From Cloacibacterium caeni (GTDB taxonomy: Bacteria > Bacteroidota > Bacteroidia > Flavobacteriales > Weeksellaceae), in NCBI RefSeq assembly GCF_907163125.1, contig NZ_OU015319.1, positions 1,550,001 to 1,614,000 of the forward strand: DNA of 64,000 bases, given 5' to 3'. This document shows positions 40,213 to 48,598 of this stretch, one piece after another. Below the pieces are notes generated by a model. It worked only from the letters and a program-made list of their open reading frames with translations. It did no database searches and was not told the origin of the DNA. The translations under genes were made by a program, and so were the position numbers. Every line of letters begins with the position of its first letter. The first letter of the stretch is position 1.

Positions 40213-40926
40213 TTATGGATTGGTAGAGAAAATAGAAGCATTAGCAATCATGGCTCTTCTGTTCATTTTCAAAATATCTCTCACCCATTCTGCGAAATCT
40301 TCTGGTTGAAGCACTTTTTCTGGGTTACCATCAGTAAGTTTACCTTCTATACTCATATCAGTAGCAATGGTACTTGGTGTTAAGGTTATTACACGAATAT
40401 TGAATTTTCTAAGTTCTGCCATCAATGATTGAGAAAGTGAAATTACCGCAGCTTTAGAAGCACAGTATGCTGACATATTCGGACCGCCTTTTAATCCCGC
40501 AGTTGACGCTACATTTACGATGTCTCCTTCTTTATTTTGTTTGATATAAGGCAAAGTTGCTTTTGCTACGTAATAGACACCAAAAAGATTCACCTTCATT
40601 ACTTTTTCCCAAGTTTCTACCGGCATATCTTCGAAGCTGCCAAAATCACCTACTCCAGCGTTATTGATTAAAATGTCTATTCCGCCCAATTGAGAAGCGA
40701 TAGAAGCTACGCCTTGCTCCACTTGAGCCATCTCATCTACATTAAAAACAGAATAGACTGCTTTTACTCCTAATTTTTCCAATTCTGCAACGGTAGACTT
40801 TAGATGTTCTTCATTTCTACCCGTAATTCCTACATTTACGCCTTCATTTGCCAAAGCTACAGCTACCGCTTTCCCAAGACCTCTTCCACCACCTGTAATC
40901 AGTGCATTTTTACCTTTTAAATTCAT
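40213..40926 (-). CDS. short-chain dehydrogenase/reductase (3-oxoacyl-ACP reductase-like)
   Basis: Classical SDR of 237 residues: cofactor motif TGGGRGLGKAVAVALA (TGxxxGxG, residues 10-25), NNAGVGDFGS, catalytic Ser in VNVASTAGLKG, and Y-x3-K in YCASKAAVISLSQSL. The Arg in TGRNEEH after beta 2 suggests NADPH. Annotated FabG-like by resemblance; it lies alone, not in a fatty-acid cluster, so the true substrate may differ. Confidence 0.9.
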   Translation of the reverse strand: MNLKGKNALITGGGRGLGKAVAVALANEGVNVGITGRNEEHLKSTVAELEKLGVKAVYSVFNVDEMAQVEQGVASIASQLGGIDILINNAGVGDFGSFEDMPVETWEKVMKVNLFGVYYVAKATLPYIKQNKEGDIVNVASTAGLKGGPNMSAYCASKAAVISLSQSLMAELRKFNIRVITLTPSTIATDMSIEGKLTDGNPEKVLQPEDFAEWVRDILKMNRRAMIANASIFSTNP

Positions 40927-41019
40927 AACTTTTTTTATTTATACTGTTTGCAAAATTAAGAAAATAAAACCGCCTAAATGATTTCTGATGATGAATAAAA
41001 TCTAAAGAAAAAGGTGAAT

Positions 41020-41802
41020 AAATCTATGGCAGAAAAGAATTATTGAGTTGATAGGTCATGGATTATAGATTAGTGCAATCTGACTTATTTTTATATCACA
41101 AAGTTCACGGAGATGTATTGAAAAAATGGCGTTTTTGAGGGCTCTGAGGAACATTGGAAATTGTGAAAGTGTAAAGTTGTAAAGTTGTGAGTTATGAGGT
41201 ATGAATTATGAGTTATGAGTTATGAGTGCGGGGTAAAGTTGTGAAGTTGATGATTTGTAAAGTTGTGAAGTTGTTAAGTGGTAAAGTTGAAATATTTTGC
41301 TTTATGAAGAGATTCTTCACTATGCTACGCTTCGTTCAGAATGACAGGGTTTTGTTATTTACTCACGATTAGAAATCTGCTCTATTGCGTTAAAATCCGC
41401 CCGTAGGAGGTATGAGGTTTGAAGAAGTATGAAGTATGAAGTATGAAGTATGAAGTATGAGGTATGAGGTATGAGGTATGAGGTATGAATTATGAGTTAT
41501 GAGTTATGAGTTATGAGTGCGGGGTAAAGTTGTGAAGTTGATGATTTGTAAAGTTGTGAAGTTGTTAAGTCGTAAAGTTGAAATATTTTGCTTTATGAAG
41601 AGATTCTTCACTATGCTACGCTTCGTTCAGAATGACAGGGTTCTGTTTTTTGCTCACGATTAGAAATCTGCTCTATTGCGTTAAAATCCGCCCGTAGGAG
41701 GTATGAGGTTTGAAGAAGTATGAAGTATGAAGTATGAGGTATGAGGTATGAATTAGGAGTTAGAAGATGATGAAGGTTACGGACTAAAAAAGCTCTATTA
41801 GA
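41020..41802. repeat. heptamer arrays and two 291-bp tandem units
   Basis: The segment starting GCGGGGTAAAGTTGTGAAG at about 41228 recurs 291 bp later at 41519, with only scattered differences through GAGGTTTGAAGAAG. Between and around are heptamer runs: GAAGTAT (x4-5), GAGGTAT (x4-5), GAATTAT and GAGTTAT (x3). A further fragment at 41100-41165 (GTTCACGGAGATGTATTGAAA, GCTCTGAGGAACATTGG) matches parts of the 36-38 kb units. No gene. Confidence 0.85.
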
Positions 41803-41941
41803 TGTAATAGCTACGACTTAATCTGAAACAAGGCTGTTTTTATTTAAGATTGTGATGGGTTTTGTGAGACATAAATTTGAGTTGTCCTAAAAAAGGTTGA
41901 CTCGTTAATAATTCAAATATAGTTAAATCGTAGCTATTACA
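41803..41941. mobile_element. 139-bp MITE-like element
   Basis: Terminal inverted repeats of 19 bp with one mismatch: TGTAATAGCTACGACTTAA at 41803-41821 and TTAAATCGTAGCTATTACA at 41923-41941. The inside (AAGGTTGACTCGTTAATAATTC) is non-coding. No target duplication was seen at the borders. Confidence 0.55.
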
Positions 41942-41954
41942 GTTTAAAAAATTA

Positions 41955-43319
41955 GGTAGTATTTCATTAACTGTGTAAGTTGAAAAGTTATTCTGAAAAA
42001 TTTTGAGCAATAAAAGCTCAAAAAATTTTTCGGAAATAACTTTTTACTATTTTATATATTTACATAGTTATGATTGACAAAGAAGACTTATTAAACAACA
42101 AGGATTTCTACAAATCCTTTAAGAATGGAGAAGATTTAACCTCATTCTTTAAACAAATGCACAAACGAGCTGTAGAACACATGCTCGAAGCCGAACTTGA
42201 TGCTCATCTCGACAACGAGAAACACGAAAAAACCACCACTGGAAACTATCGTAACGGACACGGAACCAAAAAGATAAAATCCTCATTTGGTGAATCTGAA
42301 ATAAAAATTCCCAGAGATAGAGAAAGTAGTTTTGAACCAGCTCTAGTTCCTAAAAGACACAATATTATAGAAGGTTTAGAAAATATCATTATCTCCTTTT
42401 ATGCTAAAGGAATGAGCGTGAGCGATATTGAGGAGCAAATTCGTGAGATGTACGATTTTGAAGTCTCTACTTCTACCATTTCTAGGATTACTGATGCAGT
42501 TGCAAGCGAAGTAGTGAGTTGGCAGAATAGACCATTAGAAGACCTTTATCTCATTGTTTGGATGGATGGAATTGTCTTTAAAGTTCGTGAAAACTCAAAA
42601 GTCATCAATAAAACCATCTATTTAGCGGTAGGTTTAAACCGTGATGGCAAGAAAGAAGTTCTCGGAATGTGGCTCGGAAAAAACGAAAGTTCTAGTTTTT
42701 GGATGACTGTTTTAACCGATTTAAAAGCTCGTGGTGTAGAAGATATTTTAATTACAGCTACCGATAATTTGAATGGATTTACCCAGACTATTCGCTCAAT
42801 TTTTCCTGAATCTCAAACCCAAATCTGTGTAGTTCATCAAATTAGAAACGCCTGTAAATACGTGGTTTGGAAAGACAGAAAAGACTTTACTGCCGATATG
42901 AAGCACATCTATAATGCTCCAAATAAACAAGCGGCAGAAGCCGCTCTGAATGATTTTGCAGAAAAATGGGAATCCAAATATGCTTATGCGATAAAATCGT
43001 GGAGAGATAATTGGGACGAACTGACTGTATTTTTTGACTTTCCTTTGGAAATCCGTAAAATTATTTACACTACTAATTTAATTGAAAATCTCAATGGAAA
43101 AATCAGAAAATATACCAAAAACAAAATGTCTTTCCCTACGGATGATGCAGTCTTGAAGTCGGTTTTTCTTGCTTTAAAGGAAGCTACCAAAAAATGGTCA
43201 ATGCCAATCCAAAATTGGGGTATTGTTTTAAACCAATTTATGCTTATTTTTGACAAAAGGCTCAGATTATAAAATCCAAGCCTTAACTTTTTAACTTACA
43301 CACTTTTTGGGATAGTGTC
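41955..43319 (+). mobile_element. IS256-family insertion sequence with 8-bp target duplication
   Basis: 1365-bp element. The right end reads outward GACACTATCCCAAAAAG then TGTGTAAGTTAAAAAGTTA; the left end GGTAGTATTTCATTAAC then TGTGTAAGTTGAAAAGTTA: an imperfect inverted repeat of about 36 bp whose inner 19 bp match at 18 positions. Flanks AAAAATTA at 41947-41954 and 43320-43327 are identical, the 8-bp duplication expected for IS256. Intact and probably active. Confidence 0.88.
42070..43272 (+). CDS. IS256-family (mutator-type) transposase
   Basis: DDE transposase of 400 residues. N-terminal DNA-binding part includes [29 protein letters not shown] and [12 protein letters not shown]; the RNase-H-like core shows [10 protein letters not shown] (first Asp), TDNLNGF (second Asp) after the [14 protein letters not shown] block, the family's C/H motif CVVHQIRNA, and [16 protein letters not shown] (Glu). 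All landmark residues are present. A hairpin TTTTTGAGC/GCTCAAAAA at about 42000-42026 between the IS end and the gene may dampen read-in transcription. Confidence 0.96.
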   Translation: MIDKEDLLNNKDFYKSFKNGEDLTSFFKQMHKRAVEHMLEAELDAHLDNEKHEKTTTGNYRNGHGTKKIKSSFGESEIKIPRDRESSFEPALVPKRHNIIEGLENIIISFYAKGMSVSDIEEQIREMYDFEVSTSTISRITDAVASEVVSWQNRPLEDLYLIVWMDGIVFKVRENSKVINKTIYLAVGLNRDGKKEVLGMWLGKNESSSFWMTVLTDLKARGVEDILITATDNLNGFTQTIRSIFPESQTQICVVHQIRNACKYVVWKDRKDFTADMKHIYNAPNKQAAEAALNDFAEKWESKYAYAIKSWRDNWDELTVFFDFPLEIRKIIYTTNLIENLNGKIRKYTKNKMSFPTDDAVLKSVFLALKEATKKWSMPIQNWGIVLNQFMLIFDKRLRL

Positions 43320-43335
43320 AAAAATTATTTTACCA

Positions 43336-43362
43336 AAAGCCAACCTTAAAAAAGTTGGCTTT
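43336..43362. terminator. terminator-like hairpin next to the IS256 element
   Basis: AAAGCCAAC/GTTGGCTTT stem with 9-nt loop just outside the right target duplication. The following CTACGAAGT/ACTTCGTAG hairpin (43378-43401) looks REP-like. Confidence 0.5.
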
Positions 43363-43431
43363 CACATTATTTATCTACTACGAAGTAGGGAGACTTCGTA
43401 GAGCGGGAGTCACAGACTTTGCGCAGCTGGG

Positions 43432-43722
43432 GCCATCGCATTTTCTTCATTAATTGTAGGAAATGTATTTCTCATTCTCACTTCATTGTCTGACACCCGA
43501 AATTTTGTTTCTGTGATTTTAGAGAATAATAAAGCTTTGGTCATCATTTCTACCATTGCTTTTACTTTACTTTTTTTAACGATTGGAAACCCTGTATTAC
43601 AAAAGATTTTCAGTTTCGAATATTCCGGTCATCAACATTTTTTTACGTCTATTATAGGAGTGGTAAGTGTTTTGTTTATCCTTGAAATCATCAAATTATT
43701 AAGATTAAAACACCCATTGTAA
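43432..43722 (+). pseudogene. 3' remnant of a cation-transporting P-type ATPase gene
   Basis: The frame reads AIAFSSLIVGNVFLILTSLSDTR and continues through VIISTIAFTLLFLTIGNP and HFFTSIIGVVSVLFILEIIKLL to a stop at 43722. This is the last three membrane helices (M8-M10 region) of a P2-type ATPase, where RTMAFxxLVxGN is a common motif. The upstream 50 bp are unrelated hairpin sequence, so the catalytic part (DKTGT) is gone. About 96 residues survive. Confidence 0.75.
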
Positions 43723-44313
43723 ACGCAGAAAAACTTAGCGCCATAAACCCTGCTCTAGCTTCCCGAGATAAAAACTATTGCACGATTGATTGCGTGCAGT
43801 ATTGCTCATAAAAATATAGAAATGGGCAGGATGTTCTACCGTCCAATCTGGCAAAGGAACTGTAACTTGTGTACTAGTTCTATGGGCGATATTTTCTAAA
43901 AAATCTACCTGCTCTAGGTTTTCACTCACTAAGAGGAGATGCACCTCATCATTGGGCTGTGCAAATCCTTGTGAACTATTGTCTTGCCAAGTAAGATGCA
44001 GCGCATCATCTTGTAGCGCAACGTCTAAGTGATGAAAACCGCTTAAATCTCCACTAGAAACTAAAAACTTGTTCCAAAGCAGCGTAAACTCATCATCTTG
44101 CACCTGAATCACATTTTGCAGCGTATAAGAAATCAAAAGATTCCTTCTCTCCCCCGAAAAAGCACTTTGGTTAAAGAATTGTTGGGTAATTTGTAGAAAA
44201 GGTTTGGTAAACTCTATCGCTAGAGAAAACTTCAGTCTCTGCAAGCGTTGTTTTTCTGTGGGTGGTTTTTGAGAAGCTTTGGGAGCAGCTCGCATAATAG
44301 GAACCCCATTTAA

Positions 44314-45711
44314 CCCAAATCACGCAGTTGAAATTTTTTGAGATAAGTCTATGGGGTAATCCCAAATTCCGACGAACCATTTTCTGCGTTTTTTGGTGAG
44401 TGCAATCTTCAGTTTGAGTGTGTCACCTACTTTTTCAAAATAAGCTCCAATAGCAAAGGTTCTATATCGTAGTGTAGATAATGTTTTCTGCGTTTTTTCC
44501 TGAAGAACAAACAGTCTGAAAATTGACATCAGATTATAAGCAATCATCGAAAATATAAGTGCAGCTTCTGTAGGGAAAAAGCCTTTAAGGTTAAAACTTT
44601 CGGCTCCAAAATCTGCCTTTAATTCCTTGATTCGATTCTCTGCATCGCCTCTGTTTCGGTACGTTCTCCAAACATCTGTTGCCGATTGTTCTTGGTTGGT
44701 AATATAGGCTGAATAGCGATAATTTCTATGGATTTCATCTTCCGGAAACAGGCTTAATATTCGGCCTGCCGCATTCGGCCGTTGTGCTATTTTTTGCCTT
44801 ACAATGACTATCCTTCTTGGCTTTTCCCAGTTTTTTGCTTGATAATATTTGTCGCAAATTTCGATGCCCTCATCAACTTTTATCCAAAAATCTTGCTGGT
44901 CTATCAAGTGTTGAATGGGGTGAGTAAATTTTGCAGCGATGATGTATTGGAGTGTTTTTAATTCAAGATAATCCATAATGTCTTTCTGGAAAAAACCACT
45001 ATCCAAACGAACTAATCCTACTTTCTTATCCCCAAAATTTAAGAGTGTTTCTTCTAAAAATCCTACAAAATTATTTGCCGAAGAAGTATTGCCGCTCCTG
45101 AGCCAAAAATTAGCGACCATCTTTACATCGTTCACAAATGCAATGATAGGATGATGGCTGTTTCTTCCTTTTTTCTTAGGATTGTAGCCTTTTTTTGCTC
45201 CCTCTTGCTCTCCGTATCGAGTAATTACAGATGAATCAATGTCTAACGTAAAATAATTGAGGTTCAAATTCTGAAAAAACCAACTGAAAAAATAATGCCC
45301 AACTTGCTGGTTGATGTGTTGTGTAAACTTGCCAAAATAGCGTTTATATGCGTCCTGAGCAGGGGTCTTTCGCCAGTCAAATATTTCCCCAAGAGCCTTA
45401 TCTGCACGGGTAATTTCTGTGTGCAAAAAACGATTGGCACCACACCAAATACTCGTAATAAAAGATTCAAGCAAAACTTCTTTTTTATAAGAATTATTGG
45501 AAAGTGACACAGGTAAAGATTCGCATTTTTCAATTTGCTCTCTAAAGCCGATTTTGTCCAACATTTGCTTTAAAAACACCATGCCTCCCCAAGGCGTAAT
45601 CTCTTTATTGGTAAAGGATAGCTCGAATTTCATCGCTTATTTTTTTCTACTGCTACGCAGTTGGATATTAGAATACTAAAATACTCTTTTTTTTCTATTG
45701 CGGAATTTGGG
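44314..45711 (-). mobile_element. IS1380-family insertion sequence, copy 1
   Basis: 1398 bp, ends CCCAAATCACGC and (inverted) CCCAAATTCCGC. Five-bp direct repeats TTTAA at 44309-44313 and 45712-45716 flank it. Carries one full-length transposase gene. Same length and apparently same sequence as copy 2 at 48599-49996. Confidence 0.93.
44320..45633 (-). CDS. IS1380-family transposase, copy 1
   Basis: DDE (RNase-H-like) transposase of 437 residues. Core motifs: TLDIDSSVITRYG (first Asp), LRSGNTSSANNF, GLVRLDSGFF (second Asp) and TYRNRGDAENRIKELKADFG (Glu), the order found in IS1380. The protein is identical to that of copy 2 over all 437 residues. Stop codon lies within 10 bp of the IS end, as usual for compact IS. 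Opposite in direction to the IS256 transposase. Confidence 0.95.
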   Translation of the reverse strand: MKFELSFTNKEITPWGGMVFLKQMLDKIGFREQIEKCESLPVSLSNNSYKKEVLLESFITSIWCGANRFLHTEITRADKALGEIFDWRKTPAQDAYKRYFGKFTQHINQQVGHYFFSWFFQNLNLNYFTLDIDSSVITRYGEQEGAKKGYNPKKKGRNSHHPIIAFVNDVKMVANFWLRSGNTSSANNFVGFLEETLLNFGDKKVGLVRLDSGFFQKDIMDYLELKTLQYIIAAKFTHPIQHLIDQQDFWIKVDEGIEICDKYYQAKNWEKPRRIVIVRQKIAQRPNAAGRILSLFPEDEIHRNYRYSAYITNQEQSATDVWRTYRNRGDAENRIKELKADFGAESFNLKGFFPTEAALIFSMIAYNLMSIFRLFVLQEKTQKTLSTLRYRTFAIGAYFEKVGDTLKLKIALTKKRRKWFVGIWDYPIDLSQKISTA

Positions 45712-45819
45712 TTTAAGGTAAGTCCTACAATATTGCCTACTTTCCCAGAAAAGCTTCCTAGAATTCCGTCTTTTGCAATGGCCATGGTTGGTTAGTTTTT
45801 TATTGGTTAAATATTGTCT

Positions 45820-46335
45820 TTAATAACCTATTAAAACAATTCCTTTCAAGGGAAGTTGTAATCTTCCACTTATATATAAAGTTTCAAGAAATTGAAAAAT
45901 AGATTTAAAATCATCACTATTATGATAATGATTTCGTACCGCTATTACTAAAAATTCAACATTTGGCATCATACATGCCTGAAAGATATCTTTTAAAAAT
46001 TGGTTATTCCTATAACCTCTACCAGCTTCTACTTCAATTACTATTTTTCCATCTGCACTAACTGCATCTGCATCAAAAAACTTATCTATTCGATTATTGA
46101 TTCCAAATAAAACTGGCACTTTTATCTTATCGTTAGTCAGTTTACTTTTCTCTACTCTAAAATTCAGTGCTTCTAAATCTTTTGAAATAACTTTTAAAAC
46201 TCCGTCACTACTAAGGTTATTATCAGGAGATTTTATACTTTCGTAATTCTTCTCAAAACACTCTATAACTGACTTAATTTCATTATTTATTCCAAACGAA
46301 CGAGGAAATAGTTGATAAACTAGATGATATTCCAT
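45820..46335 (-). CDS. PD-(D/E)xK-like nuclease-domain protein, 171 aa
   Basis: I recognise no named family, but residues 85-105 carry the core of a restriction-endonuclease-like fold: FFDADAVSADGKIVIEVEAG gives Asp88/Asp90, a hairpin, then E101-x-E103 on the next strand, with helix NQFLKDIFQACMM following, and strand VEFLVIAVRNHY after it. The Lys of the classical motif is replaced (ExE), as in some BamHI/BglII-type enzymes. No signal or membrane segment. It follows the HNH gene by 57 bp on the same strand, so the two form an operon. Its own stop is 35 bp before the DUF6266 start. Confidence 0.55.
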   Translation of the reverse strand: MEYHLVYQLFPRSFGINNEIKSVIECFEKNYESIKSPDNNLSSDGVLKVISKDLEALNFRVEKSKLTNDKIKVPVLFGINNRIDKFFDADAVSADGKIVIEVEAGRGYRNNQFLKDIFQACMMPNVEFLVIAVRNHYHNSDDFKSIFQFLETLYISGRLQLPLKGIVLIGY

Positions 46336-46392
46336 ATTTAATTGACAAATAATTTATAATTGGATTTATTCTTAAATTTAGATTTTAAATAC

Positions 46393-47166
46393 TTAAATTT
46401 TCTGAAATATAACATCTAAATGATACTGTATAAATTCTTTTTTAGGTAAATATTTTTGTGGTAAAGTCAAAGTTTGATTTTCTAAAGGGGCAAAATATTT
46501 ATCATAATAAATCGCTTCTTTATTCTTCTTAATATTTTTAGAAAGTAATATTTTATATTGCTCATCAATACCTATTAATCCTTTATCAAAAGCCTTATCA
46601 TATAAAGCAGAAAAACAAATTCCGTTTTCAGGGTTTAATCTTTCTTCTTCATTTATTGACCAAGGAACGATGTGGCTAGCTACAAGTAACTCGGGAATAT
46701 CAATTCCTGAAATAGCACATTTACCTGTATAATTAGAAATTACCATCTGCCTAAATACATTTTGATTTACTCTTGTTTTAATTTCTCTTAATTTCACTTC
46801 ACCTTTAAGTTCTTTGATATCAAAAAATAGTTCTTCAAATTTTTGTTCAACAGTATAATTTTCTTTTTCTGCTAAAATTTTTTCACTTAGAAAAATAAGT
46901 TCTTCTTGATTGTTAAAAAACTCATCCCAAATTGGCTGAACAATTTTTTTTCCTCCATCCATTCCTTTAATTCCTCTTGCTTTAAGAACAGGATCTACAC
47001 TTGCGAAATTTACTAAACGTAAAGCTACAGAATTTGGAGTTCTACCAATTAAATGAGCTAAATAAATCACATCTTTATTTGTACTGTGCATTTTTCCAAA
47101 AGGAGTTTTTAAGTACAAATTAAATGCAAGTATCAACTCTTCTTTTGACCAAAGTTTTCGTTTCAT
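46393..47166 (-). CDS. HNH endonuclease (restriction-type, HNH_2-like)
   Basis: 257 residues. N-terminal part (1-75) is the WSKEELILAFNLYLKTPFG...LIGRTPNSVALRLVNFASVDP module that I know from stand-alone bacterial HNH restriction-type proteins. Middle helical linker 85-125. C-terminal ßßα-metal nuclease: CAISGIDIPELLVASHIVPW (His165), NPENGICFSALYDKAFDKG (Asn181, Asp190/Asp194). All catalytic positions look intact. No methyltransferase is adjacent, so either modification-dependent cleavage or regulated toxicity is likely. First gene of a two-gene unit with the PD-(D/E)xK-like protein; a 15-bp palindrome sits just before its start. Confidence 0.82.
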   Translation of the reverse strand: MKRKLWSKEELILAFNLYLKTPFGKMHSTNKDVIYLAHLIGRTPNSVALRLVNFASVDPVLKARGIKGMDGGKKIVQPIWDEFFNNQEELIFLSEKILAEKENYTVEQKFEELFFDIKELKGEVKLREIKTRVNQNVFRQMVISNYTGKCAISGIDIPELLVASHIVPWSINEEERLNPENGICFSALYDKAFDKGLIGIDEQYKILLSKNIKKNKEAIYYDKYFAPLENQTLTLPQKYLPKKEFIQYHLDVIFQKI

Positions 47167-47180
47167 TAGTTTTTAATTAA

Positions 47181-47195
47181 TGTAAATTATTTACA
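47181..47195. promoter_or_regulatory. operator-like palindrome in front of the HNH gene
   Basis: TGTAAATTATTTACA: perfect 7-bp arms around one central base, ending 15 bp upstream of the HNH start codon and adjacent to TAGATTTT (47197-47204, minus strand), a near match to the -7 consensus. A repressor here would cover the transcription start. Confidence 0.5.
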
Positions 47196-47363
47196 TAAAA
47201 TCTACTTTCTTAAAGATATAAAATTTTATCAATATAAAAGCCTAAAACAAATATATCAAATCCTTTTCAAACATCATTACGGAAAAACGTATTGCAATAA
47301 AAATCATAAAACCCCATCATTTTTGTCCCAATCAAGTTAGGGTCAAGTTCTACTCAAGTTTTA

Positions 47364-47445
47364 GGTTTGTTCGTGGTTTGTTCGTAATTTATGGTACTTT
47401 TCCGAGGCTGATTCGAAGGAAACACGAACAAACCACGAACAAACC
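47364..47445. repeat. 22-bp perfect inverted repeat made of doubled 11-mers
   Basis: Left arm 47364-47385 is two tandem copies of GGTTTGTTCGT; right arm 47424-47445 is its exact reverse complement (ACGAACAAACC twice), with a 38-bp spacer. It lies between the nuclease operon and the 3' end of the WYL regulator gene. As DNA it offers four binding sites for one protein; as RNA it would form a long hairpin. Confidence 0.85.
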
Positions 47446-47505
47446 CCACAGAAAACCCGAATTTCACCCAACTTTGACTCGAAGATATGGAGTTAACAAT
47501 AGTGC

Positions 47506-48426
47506 TTACACAGAAAAATTTTTCAGCATAATTTCTACCTCTGCTTTCAGTTCTTGGATAAAACTTTCGGGCGCTAAAACTTGCACGCGTTTTCCGTAGG
47601 ATAAAATCTCTCTTTGGAAATCATAAGTAGGCACCAAACTCACCCTAAAAATGGTTTCCGTTTCGTTCTCCGCGATTATGGTTTGGGAATGATGCAGTGG
47701 CAAAGCTTTGATATAATTGGCTTGTTCACGGTCAAATTTCAACAGAATTTCCTGTGTTTCTTTGCCCAAAGTACTGATGATGCCAAAAGAATTTTTATAC
47801 GCCTTTTCTATATCAATATTCTCTCTTTTGAAAGAAGTATTGCTGATATTGAGGTCAGAAATGCGGTCTAATCCGTAAGTTTTCAGTAAAAAAGAGGGGT
47901 TTTTGGACTGATAATCGGCGGCTAAAAGGTACCAACGGTTTTTAAATTCCCTCAACGCATAAGGCATAACGACTTTGCTGGATTTTTCGTTTTCCCAAAA
48001 TTTCTGATAGGTAAAAGAAAGCACTTTCTTTTGGGTAATGGCATGAATCAAACCATTAAGGTGTTCTAAACCTCTGGCTCTTCTCGGCTCGAAAAACATC
48101 ACATCTGCTTTTCCTTTGGTTTCGCGGTAGGCTTCCACCAATAGCAATTGGTCAAAAACGCTTTCCTGGGAAAGTTCCAGTTCTTCTTCCTCTATGAAGT
48201 GGGCATTTTTCTTTCGGGAATAAGAAATCTGAATCCCAAATACATCTGCAATCGCCAGTTTATCTCGCTGAAAAGTGCGTTCGGTAAATTTGAGTTCCAG
48301 TCCTTTTTCTGCAAACTGCGATTCTAGATAATCTGCAATTTCTGGATAAGTGGCGCCTCGGTCTTTTCTTCTGCGTAAAAACTCTTCTATAAAGAGCAGT
48401 CTGAGCATTTGTTCGTTTTTTGCCAT
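47506..48426 (-). CDS. WYL-domain transcriptional regulator (YafY-like)
   Basis: 306 residues. N-terminal winged helix-turn-helix about residues 5-75 (GATYPEIADYLESQF, FTERTFQRDKLAIADVFG); WYL ligand-sensing domain about 120-225 with NRWYLLAADYQ (W165-Y166-L167); C-terminal WCX domain about 230-306. WYL proteins (BrxR, CapW, PafBC) often repress defence operons until they sense nucleic acid or a nucleotide (family knowledge). Here it lies upstream of, and on the same strand as, the two nuclease genes, separated by 339 bp that contain two inverted-repeat sites. Confidence 0.92.
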   Translation of the reverse strand: MAKNEQMLRLLFIEEFLRRRKDRGATYPEIADYLESQFAEKGLELKFTERTFQRDKLAIADVFGIQISYSRKKNAHFIEEEELELSQESVFDQLLLVEAYRETKGKADVMFFEPRRARGLEHLNGLIHAITQKKVLSFTYQKFWENEKSSKVVMPYALREFKNRWYLLAADYQSKNPSFLLKTYGLDRISDLNISNTSFKRENIDIEKAYKNSFGIISTLGKETQEILLKFDREQANYIKALPLHHSQTIIAENETETIFRVSLVPTYDFQREILSYGKRVQVLAPESFIQELKAEVEIMLKNFSV

Positions 48427-48598
48427 GGAAAATAGATTAAGGTTAAGGTTGAGGCAAAGGTAAGGAAGTAAAACGTCAAAAGGTGACGTTTTTAGAACTT
48501 TTCAAATCTTTTGATGCTAAATTCTGTTCTTTTACCATCACCGTAATACGTAAATCTATTGGGAATTTTCCGTCTGAATTCGACTTAGCTCTTTTTAT

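Larger units (their letters stand above)
43735..45785 (-). pseudogene. DUF6266-family protein gene split by an IS1380-family element
   Basis: 5' part: ATG at 45785 encodes MAIAKDGILGSFSGKVGNIVG, the typical DUF6266 N-terminus. 3' part: 44308 down to 43735 encodes GVPIMRAAPKASQKPPTEKQ and the rest to LGKLEQGLWR. Removing the IS (44314-45711) and one TTTAA duplicate gives one continuous frame of 216 codons including the stop (LTLNGVPIMRAAPKAS across the junction). So the lesion is only the insertion. Function of the family is unknown; members are small, often multicopy proteins in Bacteroidota. Confidence 0.88.
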
